Source: Acinetobacter guillouiae CIP 63.46 | GTDB lineage: Bacteria; Pseudomonadota; Gammaproteobacteria; Pseudomonadales; Moraxellaceae | Length of the DNA: 64,000 nt | NCBI RefSeq assembly: GCF_000368145.1 | Contig: NZ_KB849283.1 | Coordinates: 2,196,324 to 2,260,323 of the forward strand | Direction: 5' to 3' | Shown here: piece after piece, positions 54,685 through 64,000 of the stretch | How positions within the stretch are numbered: the first letter of the stretch is position 1 | Layout: every line of letters starts with the position of its first letter | Program-made: the position numbers and the translations under genes | Notes under the pieces: generated by a model | Told to the model about the DNA's origin: nothing | The model's input: only the letters and a program-made list of their open reading frames with translations | Database searches by the model: none

Positions 54685-55707
54685 ATGAATGATTTACTGA
54701 CAAAAATTCAAAATGCCTTTAGTCAACAACACGCAAATAATGGCAAGACTCAGCACAATATCCATGCGATCAATCAGTTACTCTCTTCAAATCAAGATTT
54801 TGAACAGATCATTGCAAGCTTAAAGAATTGGCAAGATGATCCGAGTCTGTCTATTCAAAATTATACTTTTTGGCTTTTTATCGCGATTGCGATTGGCTTA
54901 TTTGTACTGGCTATTTTTACCCACCCGATACTCTTACTGGTTGCGGGTGCAAGTGTGGCTTTTGCTTTCTATAAACGCACTTCGACAAAAGCCCTCAATC
55001 AATTGGTTGAAGATGCTCATCAAAAGAACCTCGAAGCAAAATATCAAATCCGCTTCTATCCCAATGCCTTCGATGAAAATATTGAGTCTCCCTATAATTT
55101 CCCGTTATTTGGTTTAGGGGATCATGAAAATACCATTGGTCATTGCATTTATGGCGCTTGGCAGGTCAACGGTATCAACTATCCATATATGCTGTTTAAT
55201 TATCATTATGTGGATGAAGTCGAAACTCGTGATTCAGAAGACAAGAAAAAGACTGAATATCGTCATTATGATTTATGGGGGATCATCCTAGAAAACTTCC
55301 CTGCTCAAGGTATCAGTATTTCATCTAAACAAAATCGAGCCTGCCGTCTTGGCGTAAAATGGTCGAGTGGAGATATTCGTTTCGACAATCAGTACCAATT
55401 AAGTGGCACAAATGAAATGCAACTTGCCAAATTTTTTACACCAAATCATGTATTAATGCTGGATCAAGCCATGGCTTATTTTAAAGGTGATTTTTATGTT
55501 CAAGCTCAGCGCCCTTCTTTGTGCTGGCTGTTTAAAACAGATATTACCAAAGCGCAAATGCAAGTCGATAAAGTTCAAACTGTCTATGATTTGGCTGCAC
55601 AACTTGAAAGCATGAACATGCCTGATTATGAACAGCTTAAAGATTCACTGATCACGATTCTACAAGAAGTCCAGCCTCATTATGGGACAAATAAAGTTGA
55701 AAAATAA
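54685..55707 (+). CDS. Membrane protein of unknown family, paralogue of the next gene
   Basis: About 340 residues with two central spans (near 63-82 and 84-100) followed by a long soluble C-terminal domain. It shares with the next gene the pattern MLF.YHYVDE, W......P A.G...SSK, a GD residue pair and a C-terminal MP.YE..K segment, so the two are paralogues. I do not recognise the family. The third gene of the run encodes a LemA protein, and LemA is often found beside DUF3137-type membrane proteins with the same layout. That comparison is from memory. Role unknown. Confidence 0.6.
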   Translation: MNDLLTKIQNAFSQQHANNGKTQHNIHAINQLLSSNQDFEQIIASLKNWQDDPSLSIQNYTFWLFIAIAIGLFVLAIFTHPILLLVAGASVAFAFYKRTSTKALNQLVEDAHQKNLEAKYQIRFYPNAFDENIESPYNFPLFGLGDHENTIGHCIYGAWQVNGINYPYMLFNYHYVDEVETRDSEDKKKTEYRHYDLWGIILENFPAQGISISSKQNRACRLGVKWSSGDIRFDNQYQLSGTNEMQLAKFFTPNHVLMLDQAMAYFKGDFYVQAQRPSLCWLFKTDITKAQMQVDKVQTVYDLAAQLESMNMPDYEQLKDSLITILQEVQPHYGTNKVEK

Positions 55708-55795
55708 ACAATTTACTTTGTCGATACAATAATTTATCGCATACTTATCAATCTGGAATTCGAACTTTAATACCCTTCAATCATGATTATTTGCT

Positions 55796-56821
55796 ATGCC
55801 TATAGAAACCGTTGAGCGATTACTTCACCTACGCACAAGAAAAAATAAACATGTGATGCGCAATATCGCTCGGCTTTGGGAAATTGGACAACAGGCTCAA
55901 TCTGCACAAGATATTTTAGATGGCTTACATCCGTGGGGAGAATGTAGAGAATTATTTTTTCATAACCTCATCCCCAGACTGCTGTTTATGATTGGGGTAC
56001 TGACTGCAATTTTTGGTTGGTTGATTCATCACTATATTCCCTACCCACTGAGTCTATTAGCAGCCTTGTTATGCTGTTTTTGCGCTTATTTAATTTATGA
56101 GCAAAGTGATCCAATTGATGAAGTCATCAATTTTTTAGAACAGCGCATGATGTTTCTCCGCTACGAATTAGATTTTAATAAAACCCCAAGTCATATCTCC
56201 ACAACAAGCAATACCTTTTTGGTCATGAGCAAGTTAAAACAAAGTTTTCCATTGTTTTCGCAAGGCAATGTGTTGAATGAGATTGAACAATTTGCATCTA
56301 CCAAATGGTTTGATGGTGAACAAGAACATCATGTGATGTTGTTTCAGTATCATTATGTCGATGAGTTTTCACTGCCCAATACTCAGGGTGAAAAACAGAA
56401 AATTAAGGAAACCCATAAAAACCAATGGGGCGCTTTTATTTTTCAATTACCCGCTCTTGGCTTTGCCGCCAGTAATAAACACCATGAATTTATTCCGCCC
56501 TATACCCAAATATGGAAAACTGCGGATATTCTGGTCAATCAAAATTTATATATTTTTGGCTATGATCAACATCAACTTGCCCGTACCATTAGTCCAAGTA
56601 TCACCTTAAAATTAAGTGATTTTTTTCAACACTATTCAGGTGATATTGTTTATCATTTTGAAGAAAATATGCTGTGCTATATGGGAGATCAAGATCTCTT
56701 TCGCATTCGTCGTAAAAAACAAAAGCTTCAGGATATTTCAGCACTTCGTGGACATTTAAGAACATTAACCATGCCTGAATATGAAAAATTTAAACAGTGC
56801 ATGCTAAACTTGATCTCATAA
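55796..56821 (+). CDS. Membrane protein of unknown family, paralogue of the previous gene
   Basis: The 341-residue protein has two spans (about 60-78 and 80-97) and a soluble C-terminal domain with LFQYHYVDEFS and IFQLPALGFAASNK. It ends with MPEYEKFKQCML, parallel to the gene at 54685. The two proteins align over the C-terminal 200 residues but differ in the N-terminal region. It lies 19 nt before the LemA gene and is very likely in the same transcript. Function unknown. Confidence 0.6.
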   Translation: MPIETVERLLHLRTRKNKHVMRNIARLWEIGQQAQSAQDILDGLHPWGECRELFFHNLIPRLLFMIGVLTAIFGWLIHHYIPYPLSLLAALLCCFCAYLIYEQSDPIDEVINFLEQRMMFLRYELDFNKTPSHISTTSNTFLVMSKLKQSFPLFSQGNVLNEIEQFASTKWFDGEQEHHVMLFQYHYVDEFSLPNTQGEKQKIKETHKNQWGAFIFQLPALGFAASNKHHEFIPPYTQIWKTADILVNQNLYIFGYDQHQLARTISPSITLKLSDFFQHYSGDIVYHFEENMLCYMGDQDLFRIRRKKQKLQDISALRGHLRTLTMPEYEKFKQCMLNLIS

Positions 56822-56840
56822 ATCAAAAGGAATAATCAAA

Positions 56841-57410
56841 ATGGGTTTAATCATATTTATTGGGATTTTTATTGTTCTGATCGTTTGGGGTATTCTGGTC
56901 AGAAATAACATTGTGCGTTATTTCAATGCGACACAACGCGCATGGGCTGAAGTTGCCAATTTTGAACGCCAGAAAGTAAAAACACTGGAAACTTTAGAGC
57001 AAACTTTGGCGCAATATACACAGTTTGAAAAATCAACTTTGGAAAAAGTGACCGAGTTACGTCAGCAAATTTTGAATCTAAATCTAAACAATACCGATGT
57101 TTCTCAACTGCAACATGTTGAAAAACTCAATCAAGATTTAATGAAAAGTTTAAATGTGGTGGTTGAAAATTATCCTGAACTCAAAGCGGATACTTTGTAT
57201 GCAAAAATGATGGATGATATTCAAGAACAAAATGAAAATGTCGGTGCAGCAATCACCATATTTAACCGTAATGTTGAAGAATTTAATAACACCATCGAAA
57301 TTTTTCCAAACAATATGATCAATACCATTACTTTGGCAAAGAAAACAATTCGTCCATTTTCAGACAATGTGGTCACTCAGAATTTTGATTACAAGCCTAA
57401 TTTTAACTAA
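56841..57410 (+). CDS. LemA-family protein
   Basis: The 189-residue protein has an N-terminal membrane anchor (about 2-20), then a helical domain with NATQRAWAEV and ENYPELKAD, and ends with GAAITIFNRNVEEFN and IEIFPNN, the LemA pattern. LemA proteins expose the C-terminal part outside the inner membrane; their role is not established. AAGGAATAATC precedes the ATG. Last gene of the three-gene run with the two paralogous membrane proteins; a terminator follows. Confidence 0.85.
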   Translation: MGLIIFIGIFIVLIVWGILVRNNIVRYFNATQRAWAEVANFERQKVKTLETLEQTLAQYTQFEKSTLEKVTELRQQILNLNLNNTDVSQLQHVEKLNQDLMKSLNVVVENYPELKADTLYAKMMDDIQEQNENVGAAITIFNRNVEEFNNTIEIFPNNMINTITLAKKTIRPFSDNVVTQNFDYKPNFN

Positions 57411-57440
57411 GCTTTACTCTATATTGTTGGAAAAACCCAT

Positions 57441-57470
57441 CCTTCCCAAAGAAATATTGGGAAGGTTCTT
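57441..57470 (+). terminator. Terminator after the LemA gene
   Basis: CCTTCCCAA (57441-57449) pairs perfectly with TTGGGAAGG (57457-57465), followed by TTCTTT. It ends the three-gene LemA run. Confidence 0.8.
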
Positions 57471-57669
57471 TAATCAAACATCACTTGAATAAATACGTAA
57501 AAAACAAATAATGACAATGGATTTATCAACAAGCTTGGTAAAAAACAATGGTCAACAATCCAGTCCTTGCATGCGATTAAACTAAAATTTCAAATCGCCT
57601 GTAGGATTTAAATCGGGTATAAATTACCAGCAAATAACACCAACAGCATTACTTAGAATTACCAACCCT

Positions 57670-58386
57670 ATGTTGAAACTCTTTTCCCCCTCCCTCTTTC
57701 ACCTTCTTTTCAAAAACTGGAATGTATTTGAGATTATTTGGCTTTTTAGTTTTATTTTCATCGGCTGTATCATTACCTTAGTTCAACAGGATACATGGTT
57801 TAATTTCGTGGTATTACTCAGCGGAATTCTCTGTGTAGTATTAGCAGCAAAAGGCAATATTCTTAACTATAGTTTTGGTTTGTTTAATAGCTGCGCTTAT
57901 GCATGGATTTGCTATAACAACGGGCTTTATGGCGAAATGGGACTGAATCTCTTATTCTTTGTCCCAACCGCTTTGATCGGCATGCTACTTTGGCAGAAAC
58001 ATACCAAAGAAAAACAATTACAACAGGCCTATACCCTTCGGCAGGCTTATTTGATTTTGATCATCCTGAGCAATATAGGTTGTATTGCGATACTCGGTTA
58101 TCTGCTTGCCCAAATTCCCACTCAAAATACGCCTTATATAGATGCAACCACCAATATCCTTGCAATCACAGCAACGATTTTAATGCTGCTGCGTTTTAAA
58201 GAGCAATGGTGGTTTTATATTACTTTAAATATCTTCAGTATTTTAATGTGGGCGATCCGAACCCTTGATGGTAGTGGTGATGGTGCAATGATGTTATTGA
58301 TGTGGTCAGCCTTTCTGATCAATGCCATCTATGGCTACTATAACTGGAACAAACTTGCACAAAACCACTCAAACCCATCCTATTGA
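57670..58386 (+). CDS. pnuC: Nicotinamide riboside transporter PnuC
   Basis: A seven-span (SWEET-fold-like) facilitator that imports nicotinamide riboside. The 238-residue protein has the PnuC features: LVQQDTWFNFVV near the N-terminus, SFGLFNSCAYAWICY..GLYGEMGLNL in the centre and WWFYITLN and MWSAFLINAIYGYYNW at the end. Uptake depends on phosphorylation inside the cell, which the next, overlapping gene provides. No Shine-Dalgarno is seen before the ATG. Confidence 0.88.
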   Translation: MLKLFSPSLFHLLFKNWNVFEIIWLFSFIFIGCIITLVQQDTWFNFVVLLSGILCVVLAAKGNILNYSFGLFNSCAYAWICYNNGLYGEMGLNLLFFVPTALIGMLLWQKHTKEKQLQQAYTLRQAYLILIILSNIGCIAILGYLLAQIPTQNTPYIDATTNILAITATILMLLRFKEQWWFYITLNIFSILMWAIRTLDGSGDGAMMLLMWSAFLINAIYGYYNWNKLAQNHSNPSY

Positions 58387-58397
58387 ATTTAAAAACT

Positions 58398-59411
58398 ATG
58401 AAAAAAATCGGACTGACACTCGGTAAATATGCACCCTTACATGCAGGTCATATGCATGTATTTGAAACAGCATTACAAGAAGTGGATGAGCTGTATGTTT
58501 TGATCTATCAAAGTTCAATTACAAGCATCCCTTTAAACATTCGCGCCCAATGGATCCGAGATTTATTTCCTCAAATTCATGTAATTGAAGCATGGGATGG
58601 GCCTGAGGGATATTCCAATGATCGGGCGTTTGAAATAGAACAAGAAAATTACATCATTCAAAAGCTCAATGGCGTGAAAATTTCGCATTTTTATAGTAGT
58701 GAATTTTATGGTGAGCATGTCAGCACAGCGCTCAATGCAATTGACCGTAGAGTGGATGAGTCACGTCTACAGGTGCCGATCTCCGCTACAATGATTCGAG
58801 CAAATGCCTTTCAAAATCGGAAATTTATCCCCAACTGTGTCTATGCAGATTTGATTAGCAAAGTCGTCTTTGTCGGTGCAATGTCTACAGGCAAGTCGAC
58901 TCTGGTTGAAGCGCTTGCGAAAAAGTATGCAACAACTTTTGCCCCAGAATATGGGCGTGAATATTGGGAAACTCACCAAGTTGATCGTCGTATCGGTTTT
59001 GAAGATTTCAATATTATTGCAGATCGTCATATCGCCTATGAAGATCAGGTCACTTTAGATGCAAACCGTTATTTATTTGTAGATACCAACGCGATAACCA
59101 CAGCGATGTTTTGTATGGATTATCATGGACGATTACCTGAGCACCTCAAACAACTTGCACTCGAAAATGCACAGCGCTATGACTTATTTTTCTTGTGTGA
59201 AGATGATATTGCTTATGACGACACTTGGGATCGTAGCGGCCCCCAAAAAAGAGCTATTTTTCATCAGCAAATTATTGCGGATCTCAAACAACGTCGGATT
59301 CCATACATCGCTTTAACAGGAAGTTTAGAACAACGGATTGCCAAGGTTGAACAAGTGCTAAATCAGTTTGATAAATTCAACAATTTTTTTGGATCAGCTT
59401 TAAAGCCATGA
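58398..59411 (+). CDS. NadR-like NMN adenylyltransferase/ribosylnicotinamide kinase
   Basis: Two catalytic domains of NadR: an N-terminal nucleotidyltransferase (GKYAPLHAGHMH, with the H..H motif near residue 20, and ISATMIRA) and a C-terminal kinase with the P-loop GAMSTGKSTL near residue 160. The E. coli HTH repressor domain is absent, so it is a pure enzyme of about 337 residues. It phosphorylates nicotinamide riboside to NMN and then makes NAD. A TTG at 58383 would overlap the pnuC stop, but the ATG at 58398 aligns better with the family. Partner of pnuC in NAD salvage. Confidence 0.9.
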   Translation: MKKIGLTLGKYAPLHAGHMHVFETALQEVDELYVLIYQSSITSIPLNIRAQWIRDLFPQIHVIEAWDGPEGYSNDRAFEIEQENYIIQKLNGVKISHFYSSEFYGEHVSTALNAIDRRVDESRLQVPISATMIRANAFQNRKFIPNCVYADLISKVVFVGAMSTGKSTLVEALAKKYATTFAPEYGREYWETHQVDRRIGFEDFNIIADRHIAYEDQVTLDANRYLFVDTNAITTAMFCMDYHGRLPEHLKQLALENAQRYDLFFLCEDDIAYDDTWDRSGPQKRAIFHQQIIADLKQRRIPYIALTGSLEQRIAKVEQVLNQFDKFNNFFGSALKP

Positions 59412-59649
59412 TCAGGAATCGATTATGGCGATTGAGTATATTTGACTCGAAACATATCGCCTAAATCACCATGTGGAAATTTGAATAAAAATTCAGCCAT
59501 AATCCTGTTTATTTTCAATATAAAAAATGACATTTCGATCATTTTCTGATATTTTCAAACCGCTAAAAAATGACTATTTTTAGAACAAAACGATCAACTT
59601 AAAATGATCAACTTAATAAAAAGACAATCTAAAGATTGGAGTAAATCAA

Positions 59650-60066
59650 ATGTTAAAAAAATTATTCATGATGTTATGTCTGTGTTTTCTCTGGCAAGCC
59701 CCTGCTCAAGCGAAAGGCCTGTTAGTTTTCAATACAGGCGATGAAATGTTTAAGGTTGGCCCATTTCCACAAGAAGTATTAAGTCAATATGAAGATCTTA
59801 AAAGTTTAAATGCAGGATATAAATGTAGTCACTTTGGGATCTTATGGGCAGATGTCAAAACATGGGACTGCACCTTAGTCGGCATGACCGATGCAGAACC
59901 AGATACGTTTTATGAATTACCTGATGAAGTCATTTCAACCTTAAGTAAAAATCCTGAATACCAAGAAAATAAAATGCAGCGTAATTTTTGGAATCATTAT
60001 GGAATATTCATCATGATTCTGGGAGTTATCGCCTTGATCATTATCGGCCGTAAGGCAAAAGACTAA
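59650..60066 (+). CDS. Hypothetical secreted protein with C-terminal membrane span
   Basis: The 138-residue protein has a signal peptide (1-22, ending AQA) and a C-terminal hydrophobic span (about 117-133) followed by GRKAKD. A short periplasmic domain lies between, with two cysteines (about 58 and 76) that may form a disulfide. A good Shine-Dalgarno (GGAGTAAATC) precedes the ATG. Family unknown. It stands alone, with a strong terminator behind it. Confidence 0.6.
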   Translation: MLKKLFMMLCLCFLWQAPAQAKGLLVFNTGDEMFKVGPFPQEVLSQYEDLKSLNAGYKCSHFGILWADVKTWDCTLVGMTDAEPDTFYELPDEVISTLSKNPEYQENKMQRNFWNHYGIFIMILGVIALIIIGRKAKD

Positions 60067-60090
60067 TTTTCTATCTTGTCCAAATCTAAG

Positions 60091-60120
60091 CTAAAAAGCG
60101 AACTACAGTTCGCTTTTTAG
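60091..60120 (+). terminator. Strong palindromic terminator
   Basis: CTAAAAAGCGAACT (60091-60104) and AGTTCGCTTTTTAG (60107-60120) form a perfect 14-bp inverted repeat with a 2-nt spacer and TTTTT inside the 3' arm. It is 24 nt after the stop codon. Confidence 0.85.
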
Positions 60121-60233
60121 CAGCATAAAAATAATACCTTGATATTCAAACAATAATTATTCAACGATAAAAAAATGATTCTCGTATCAATCTCTTGATG
60201 TTCAAGGTGCTAAATCAATAATTTTAAATTTAA

Positions 60234-61472
<1,239 letters not shown>

Positions 61473-61606
61473 TGCCCCAATATAAAGTTGAATTGAAGAT
61501 TAATTCAACAGTATTTGCGCTGAAACCCAAGACAAGGTAAATTGCTGAACAAGTCAATTTAAAAGCCATGAAAATGGCAGATAATTTTTAACATTAGGAA
61601 ATTAGA

Positions 61607-61936
61607 ATGAGCTTATTTATTTCTTCTGCTCACGCTGCAGCAGCGCCTGCACAAGGCCCAGGCATGATGGCAAACATATTGATGATTGTAGTATTTGTTG
61701 CAATCTTTTATTTTCTCATCTGGCGTCCTCAAGCAAAACGTGCAAAAGAACACCGTACTTTAATCGAAAGCTTAGGTGTTGGCAGTGAAATTGTCTTTGC
61801 AGGCGGCTTAATGGGTCGTATCCTAAAAATTGATGGCGACTTTGCAGTGGTTGAATTAAGCAAAGGAAATGAAGTCAAAGTTCAACGTGCAAGTGTTATT
61901 TCAGTACTCCCTGAAGGCACATTAAATAACCTTTAA
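61607..61936 (+). CDS. yajC: Sec translocon accessory protein YajC
   Basis: A small inner-membrane subunit of the SecDF-YajC complex. The 109-residue protein has one span (about 22-42: NILMIVVFVAIFYFLIW) and the cytoplasmic RPQAKRAKEH motif, followed by the family domain (GSEIVFAGGLMGRI). AGGAAATTAGA precedes the ATG. A hairpin with a T-run separates it from secD, 11 nt after its stop. Confidence 0.95.
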   Translation: MSLFISSAHAAAAPAQGPGMMANILMIVVFVAIFYFLIWRPQAKRAKEHRTLIESLGVGSEIVFAGGLMGRILKIDGDFAVVELSKGNEVKVQRASVISVLPEGTLNNL

Positions 61937-61946
61937 TCATAAAACG

Positions 61947-61970
61947 GTCGTGCACTTAGCACGACTTTTT
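61947..61970 (+). terminator. Intrinsic terminator between yajC and secD
   Basis: GTCGTGC (61947-61953) pairs with GCACGAC (61959-61965) over a 5-nt loop, followed by TTTTT. It ends 19 nt before the secD start, so it could attenuate read-through from yajC and change the secD level. Confidence 0.7.
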
Positions 61971-61989
61971 CATTTTAAGAAGAAAGCGA

Positions 61990-63891
61990 ATGCGTTACCC
62001 TGCATGGAAATATATATTGATTCTAGTGGTACTAGTGATCAGTACATTATATGCGCTGCCGAGTTTGTATCCTGACGAACCTGCTGTTCAAATTTCTGGT
62101 GCCAAGGCTGGTACCACAATTGATCAGTCTGTCATACAAAAAGCAGAGCAAATTTTAAAAAGTGAAAATATTAGCAGTCATGATAATACCTTCACCAACA
62201 ATGCTGCCCTTCTGCGTTTAAATACGTCTGAAGCACAGTTAAAAGCAAAAGATGTCCTCAGCAAAGGTTTGGGTGAGAACTATACCGTTGCATTAAACCT
62301 TGCACCAACCACACCTGAGTGGTTGCAAAAAATTGGCGCTAAGCCAATGAAGCTCGGTTTGGACTTACGTGGTGGTGTTCATTTCTTACTTGAAGTAGAT
62401 ATGGACAAAGCTATTGCACAACGTATGGAAACCTCAGCAACAGACTTACGTCGTGAGTTCCGTGACAATAAGATTAAATTTAATAGTCTTTCATTGAACA
62501 ACAATACCATTACGATTCAGTTTGCAAATAATGATGACCGTGCAGCGGTAATGGACTTTTTACGTCGTGATGGGAATAAGTTCAATCAACAAGCTTTAGC
62601 AACGGATACTGGTTCTACGCTTAAGTTGACCTATAACGATGCGACCAAGCAAGACATTCAATCTTACGCACTTAACCAAAACTTAACGACTTTACGTAAC
62701 CGTATTAATGAGTTAGGTGTGGCTGAAGCATTGGTACAAAGCCAAGGTAGCAACCGTATTGTGGTTGAATTGCCTGGTGTACAGGATACTGCCGAAGCTA
62801 AACGTGTCTTGGGGCGTACTGCAAACCTAGAATTCCGTTTAGTGTCTGATTTAAATGATCAATATATTGACCGTTTCACAGGTAAATATAATGGTCAACC
62901 TTTACCGCCAGGTACTGAAGTTTTTGCTTACGAATCTTTGGACAGTGGTCGTGAACTGTTATTAAATCGCAGCCGTATTCTTACTGGTGAACGTGTACAA
63001 AATGCATCAAGTGGTTTTAGCCAAGATAGCGGTGGTGCTGAAGTAAATATTACTTTAGATACTGCTGGTGGTAAGTTGATGTCAGACGCAACCCGTACTG
63101 CTGTTGGCAAACGTATGGCGGTTTTGTTTATTGAAAATAAACAAAAAATCACCTCTGTTGCTGATCCAGTTACAGGTGCGATGACAGAAGTTCGCACACC
63201 ATATACTGAATCTGTGGTGATCAATGCTGCAAATATTCAAGCTGTTTTAGGTTCATCTTTCCGTATTACCGGTTTAGATTCTCCTCAAGAAGCGGCTGAA
63301 CTTGCATTGATGTTACGTGCTGGTGCTTTAGCTGCACCAATGTACTTTGTAGAAGAACGAGTTGTTGGTCCAAGTTTGGGGCAAGAAAACATCGATAAAG
63401 GCGTATTATCAACTCAAGTTGGTTTCCTGCTTGTTGCAATCTGGATGATCGTGTTCTTCCGTCTATTTGGTTTAATTGCTGATGTAGCATTAGTGATTAA
63501 CTTGGCAATGCTTCTCACCATCATGTCTTGGATCGGGGCTTCACTGACCTTGCCAGGTATTGCAGGTATCGTAATCACCATTGGTATGGCGGTCGATGCC
63601 AACGTACTGATCTGTGAGCGAATACGAGAAGAAATGCGCTGGGGGGCCTCGCCCAAACAGGCCATTATTGCTGGTTATGATCGAGCCTATAACACCATTC
63701 TCGACTCAAACTTAACCACATTCTTGGTTGCATTTATTCTGTTTGCTATTGGTACAGGTCCGATCAAAGGCTTCGCTGTAACGCTGATGATTGGTATTAT
63801 TTGCTCAATGTTTACTGCAATTACAGTAACACGTGCAATTGTTCAATTGGTGTATGGCAGAAAACGTAACTTGAATAAGTTGAGCATATAG
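61990..63891 (+). CDS. secD: Protein translocase subunit SecD
   Basis: SecD couples the proton gradient to late steps of protein export. The 633-residue protein has the N-terminal span, the D1 motif GLDLRGGVHFLLEVD near residue 122, the large periplasmic region to about 450, and a C-terminal block of five spans with GMAVDANVLICERIREE and FALFxIGTGPIKGF-like elements. The start at 61990 (MRYPAWKYI) has GAAGAAAGCGA before it. It ends 10 nt before secF. Confidence 0.96.
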   Translation: MRYPAWKYILILVVLVISTLYALPSLYPDEPAVQISGAKAGTTIDQSVIQKAEQILKSENISSHDNTFTNNAALLRLNTSEAQLKAKDVLSKGLGENYTVALNLAPTTPEWLQKIGAKPMKLGLDLRGGVHFLLEVDMDKAIAQRMETSATDLRREFRDNKIKFNSLSLNNNTITIQFANNDDRAAVMDFLRRDGNKFNQQALATDTGSTLKLTYNDATKQDIQSYALNQNLTTLRNRINELGVAEALVQSQGSNRIVVELPGVQDTAEAKRVLGRTANLEFRLVSDLNDQYIDRFTGKYNGQPLPPGTEVFAYESLDSGRELLLNRSRILTGERVQNASSGFSQDSGGAEVNITLDTAGGKLMSDATRTAVGKRMAVLFIENKQKITSVADPVTGAMTEVRTPYTESVVINAANIQAVLGSSFRITGLDSPQEAAELALMLRAGALAAPMYFVEERVVGPSLGQENIDKGVLSTQVGFLLVAIWMIVFFRLFGLIADVALVINLAMLLTIMSWIGASLTLPGIAGIVITIGMAVDANVLICERIREEMRWGASPKQAIIAGYDRAYNTILDSNLTTFLVAFILFAIGTGPIKGFAVTLMIGIICSMFTAITVTRAIVQLVYGRKRNLNKLSI

Positions 63892-63901
63892 GAGATCGAA
63901 G

Positions 63902-64000
63902 ATGACTGATGTGACTCAACCGAAAAAGAAATATGGTCGCCCTGATGATGAGCATGTAATTAATTTCATGAAGATTGCCAAACCAGCGGCAATCATCTCA
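63902..64000 (+). CDS. secF: Protein translocase subunit SecF, N-terminal part (cut by window end)
   Basis: The first 33 codons are visible: MTDVTQPKKKYGRPDDEHV, then INFMKIAKPAAIIS leading into the first span. A strong Shine-Dalgarno (AGGAG, 8 nt before ATG) and the position after secD identify it. The rest lies outside the window. Confidence 0.88.
   Translation, partial: MTDVTQPKKKYGRPDDEHVINFMKIAKPAAIIS

Noticed and set aside
54836..55117. 93-codon frame inside the membrane protein gene at 54685
   Set aside because: Same-strand out-of-frame shadow with unlikely residue composition.

Overview
The window is a chromosomal segment of an Acinetobacter-like gammaproteobacterium. The sequence is AT-rich. 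Several proteins read as typical Acinetobacter versions (AspS starting [10 protein letters not shown]3, GlnE, a ZnuD-type receptor, SecD). The genus call rests on recognition by eye and the species is not determined. Both ends are cut: an MFS transporter enters on the left and secF leaves on the right.

Layout. 1-3.9 kb: MFS tail, a secreted protein with two TonB-C-like domains, small membrane proteins and a GST. 3.9-6.5 kb: thrS-infC, with infC starting at ATT and a leader hairpin in front of thrS that resembles a tRNA-Thr anticodon arm. 6.6-15.1 kb: a lipoprotein, then a probable sphingolipid-catabolic locus (neutral ceramidase-like hydrolase, FAD-linked oxidase, fold-type III PLP enzyme, divergent AraC-type regulator, acyl-CoA synthetase). 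15.1-16.5 kb: repeats and a gene interrupted by a 309-bp TA-flanked non-autonomous element. 17-20.8 kb: two paralogous acyl-CoA dehydrogenases. 21-27 kb: PaiB-like and PsiE-like proteins, small hypotheticals, a Sel1-repeat protein and a PLD-family protein. A second copy of the element follows, then znuD behind a near-perfect Zur box.

29.7-46 kb is the surface-glycan part: an O-antigen-ligase-type protein, aspS with a small membrane protein and an LpxL-type acyltransferase, then nine glycan-transfer genes on the minus strand. These are five GT25 proteins, two capsular-synthesis (DXD) glycosyltransferases, one Stealth-type phosphotransferase and one DXD glycosyltransferase. Decayed gene remnants lie inside the array. 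Divergent from it are ugd and a UDP-glucuronate 4-epimerase, which would supply UDP-GlcA and UDP-GalA.

46-53 kb: ilvE, glnE, an orphan histidine kinase, an LpxO-like lipid A hydroxylase and tRNA-Leu(CAA). 53.5-64 kb: the queuosine/Sec cluster queA ... tgt-yajC-secD-secF. Here queA is separated from tgt by about 5.8 kb holding two paralogous membrane proteins, a LemA protein, a pnuC plus NadR-like NAD-salvage pair and a small membrane protein.

The most interesting signals are the TA-flanked palindromic element family (two full copies and one collapsed copy, one of them splitting a gene), the tRNA-mimic hairpin before thrS, the tandem 14-bp operator candidate of the ceramidase locus, and the expanding and decaying GT25 array.
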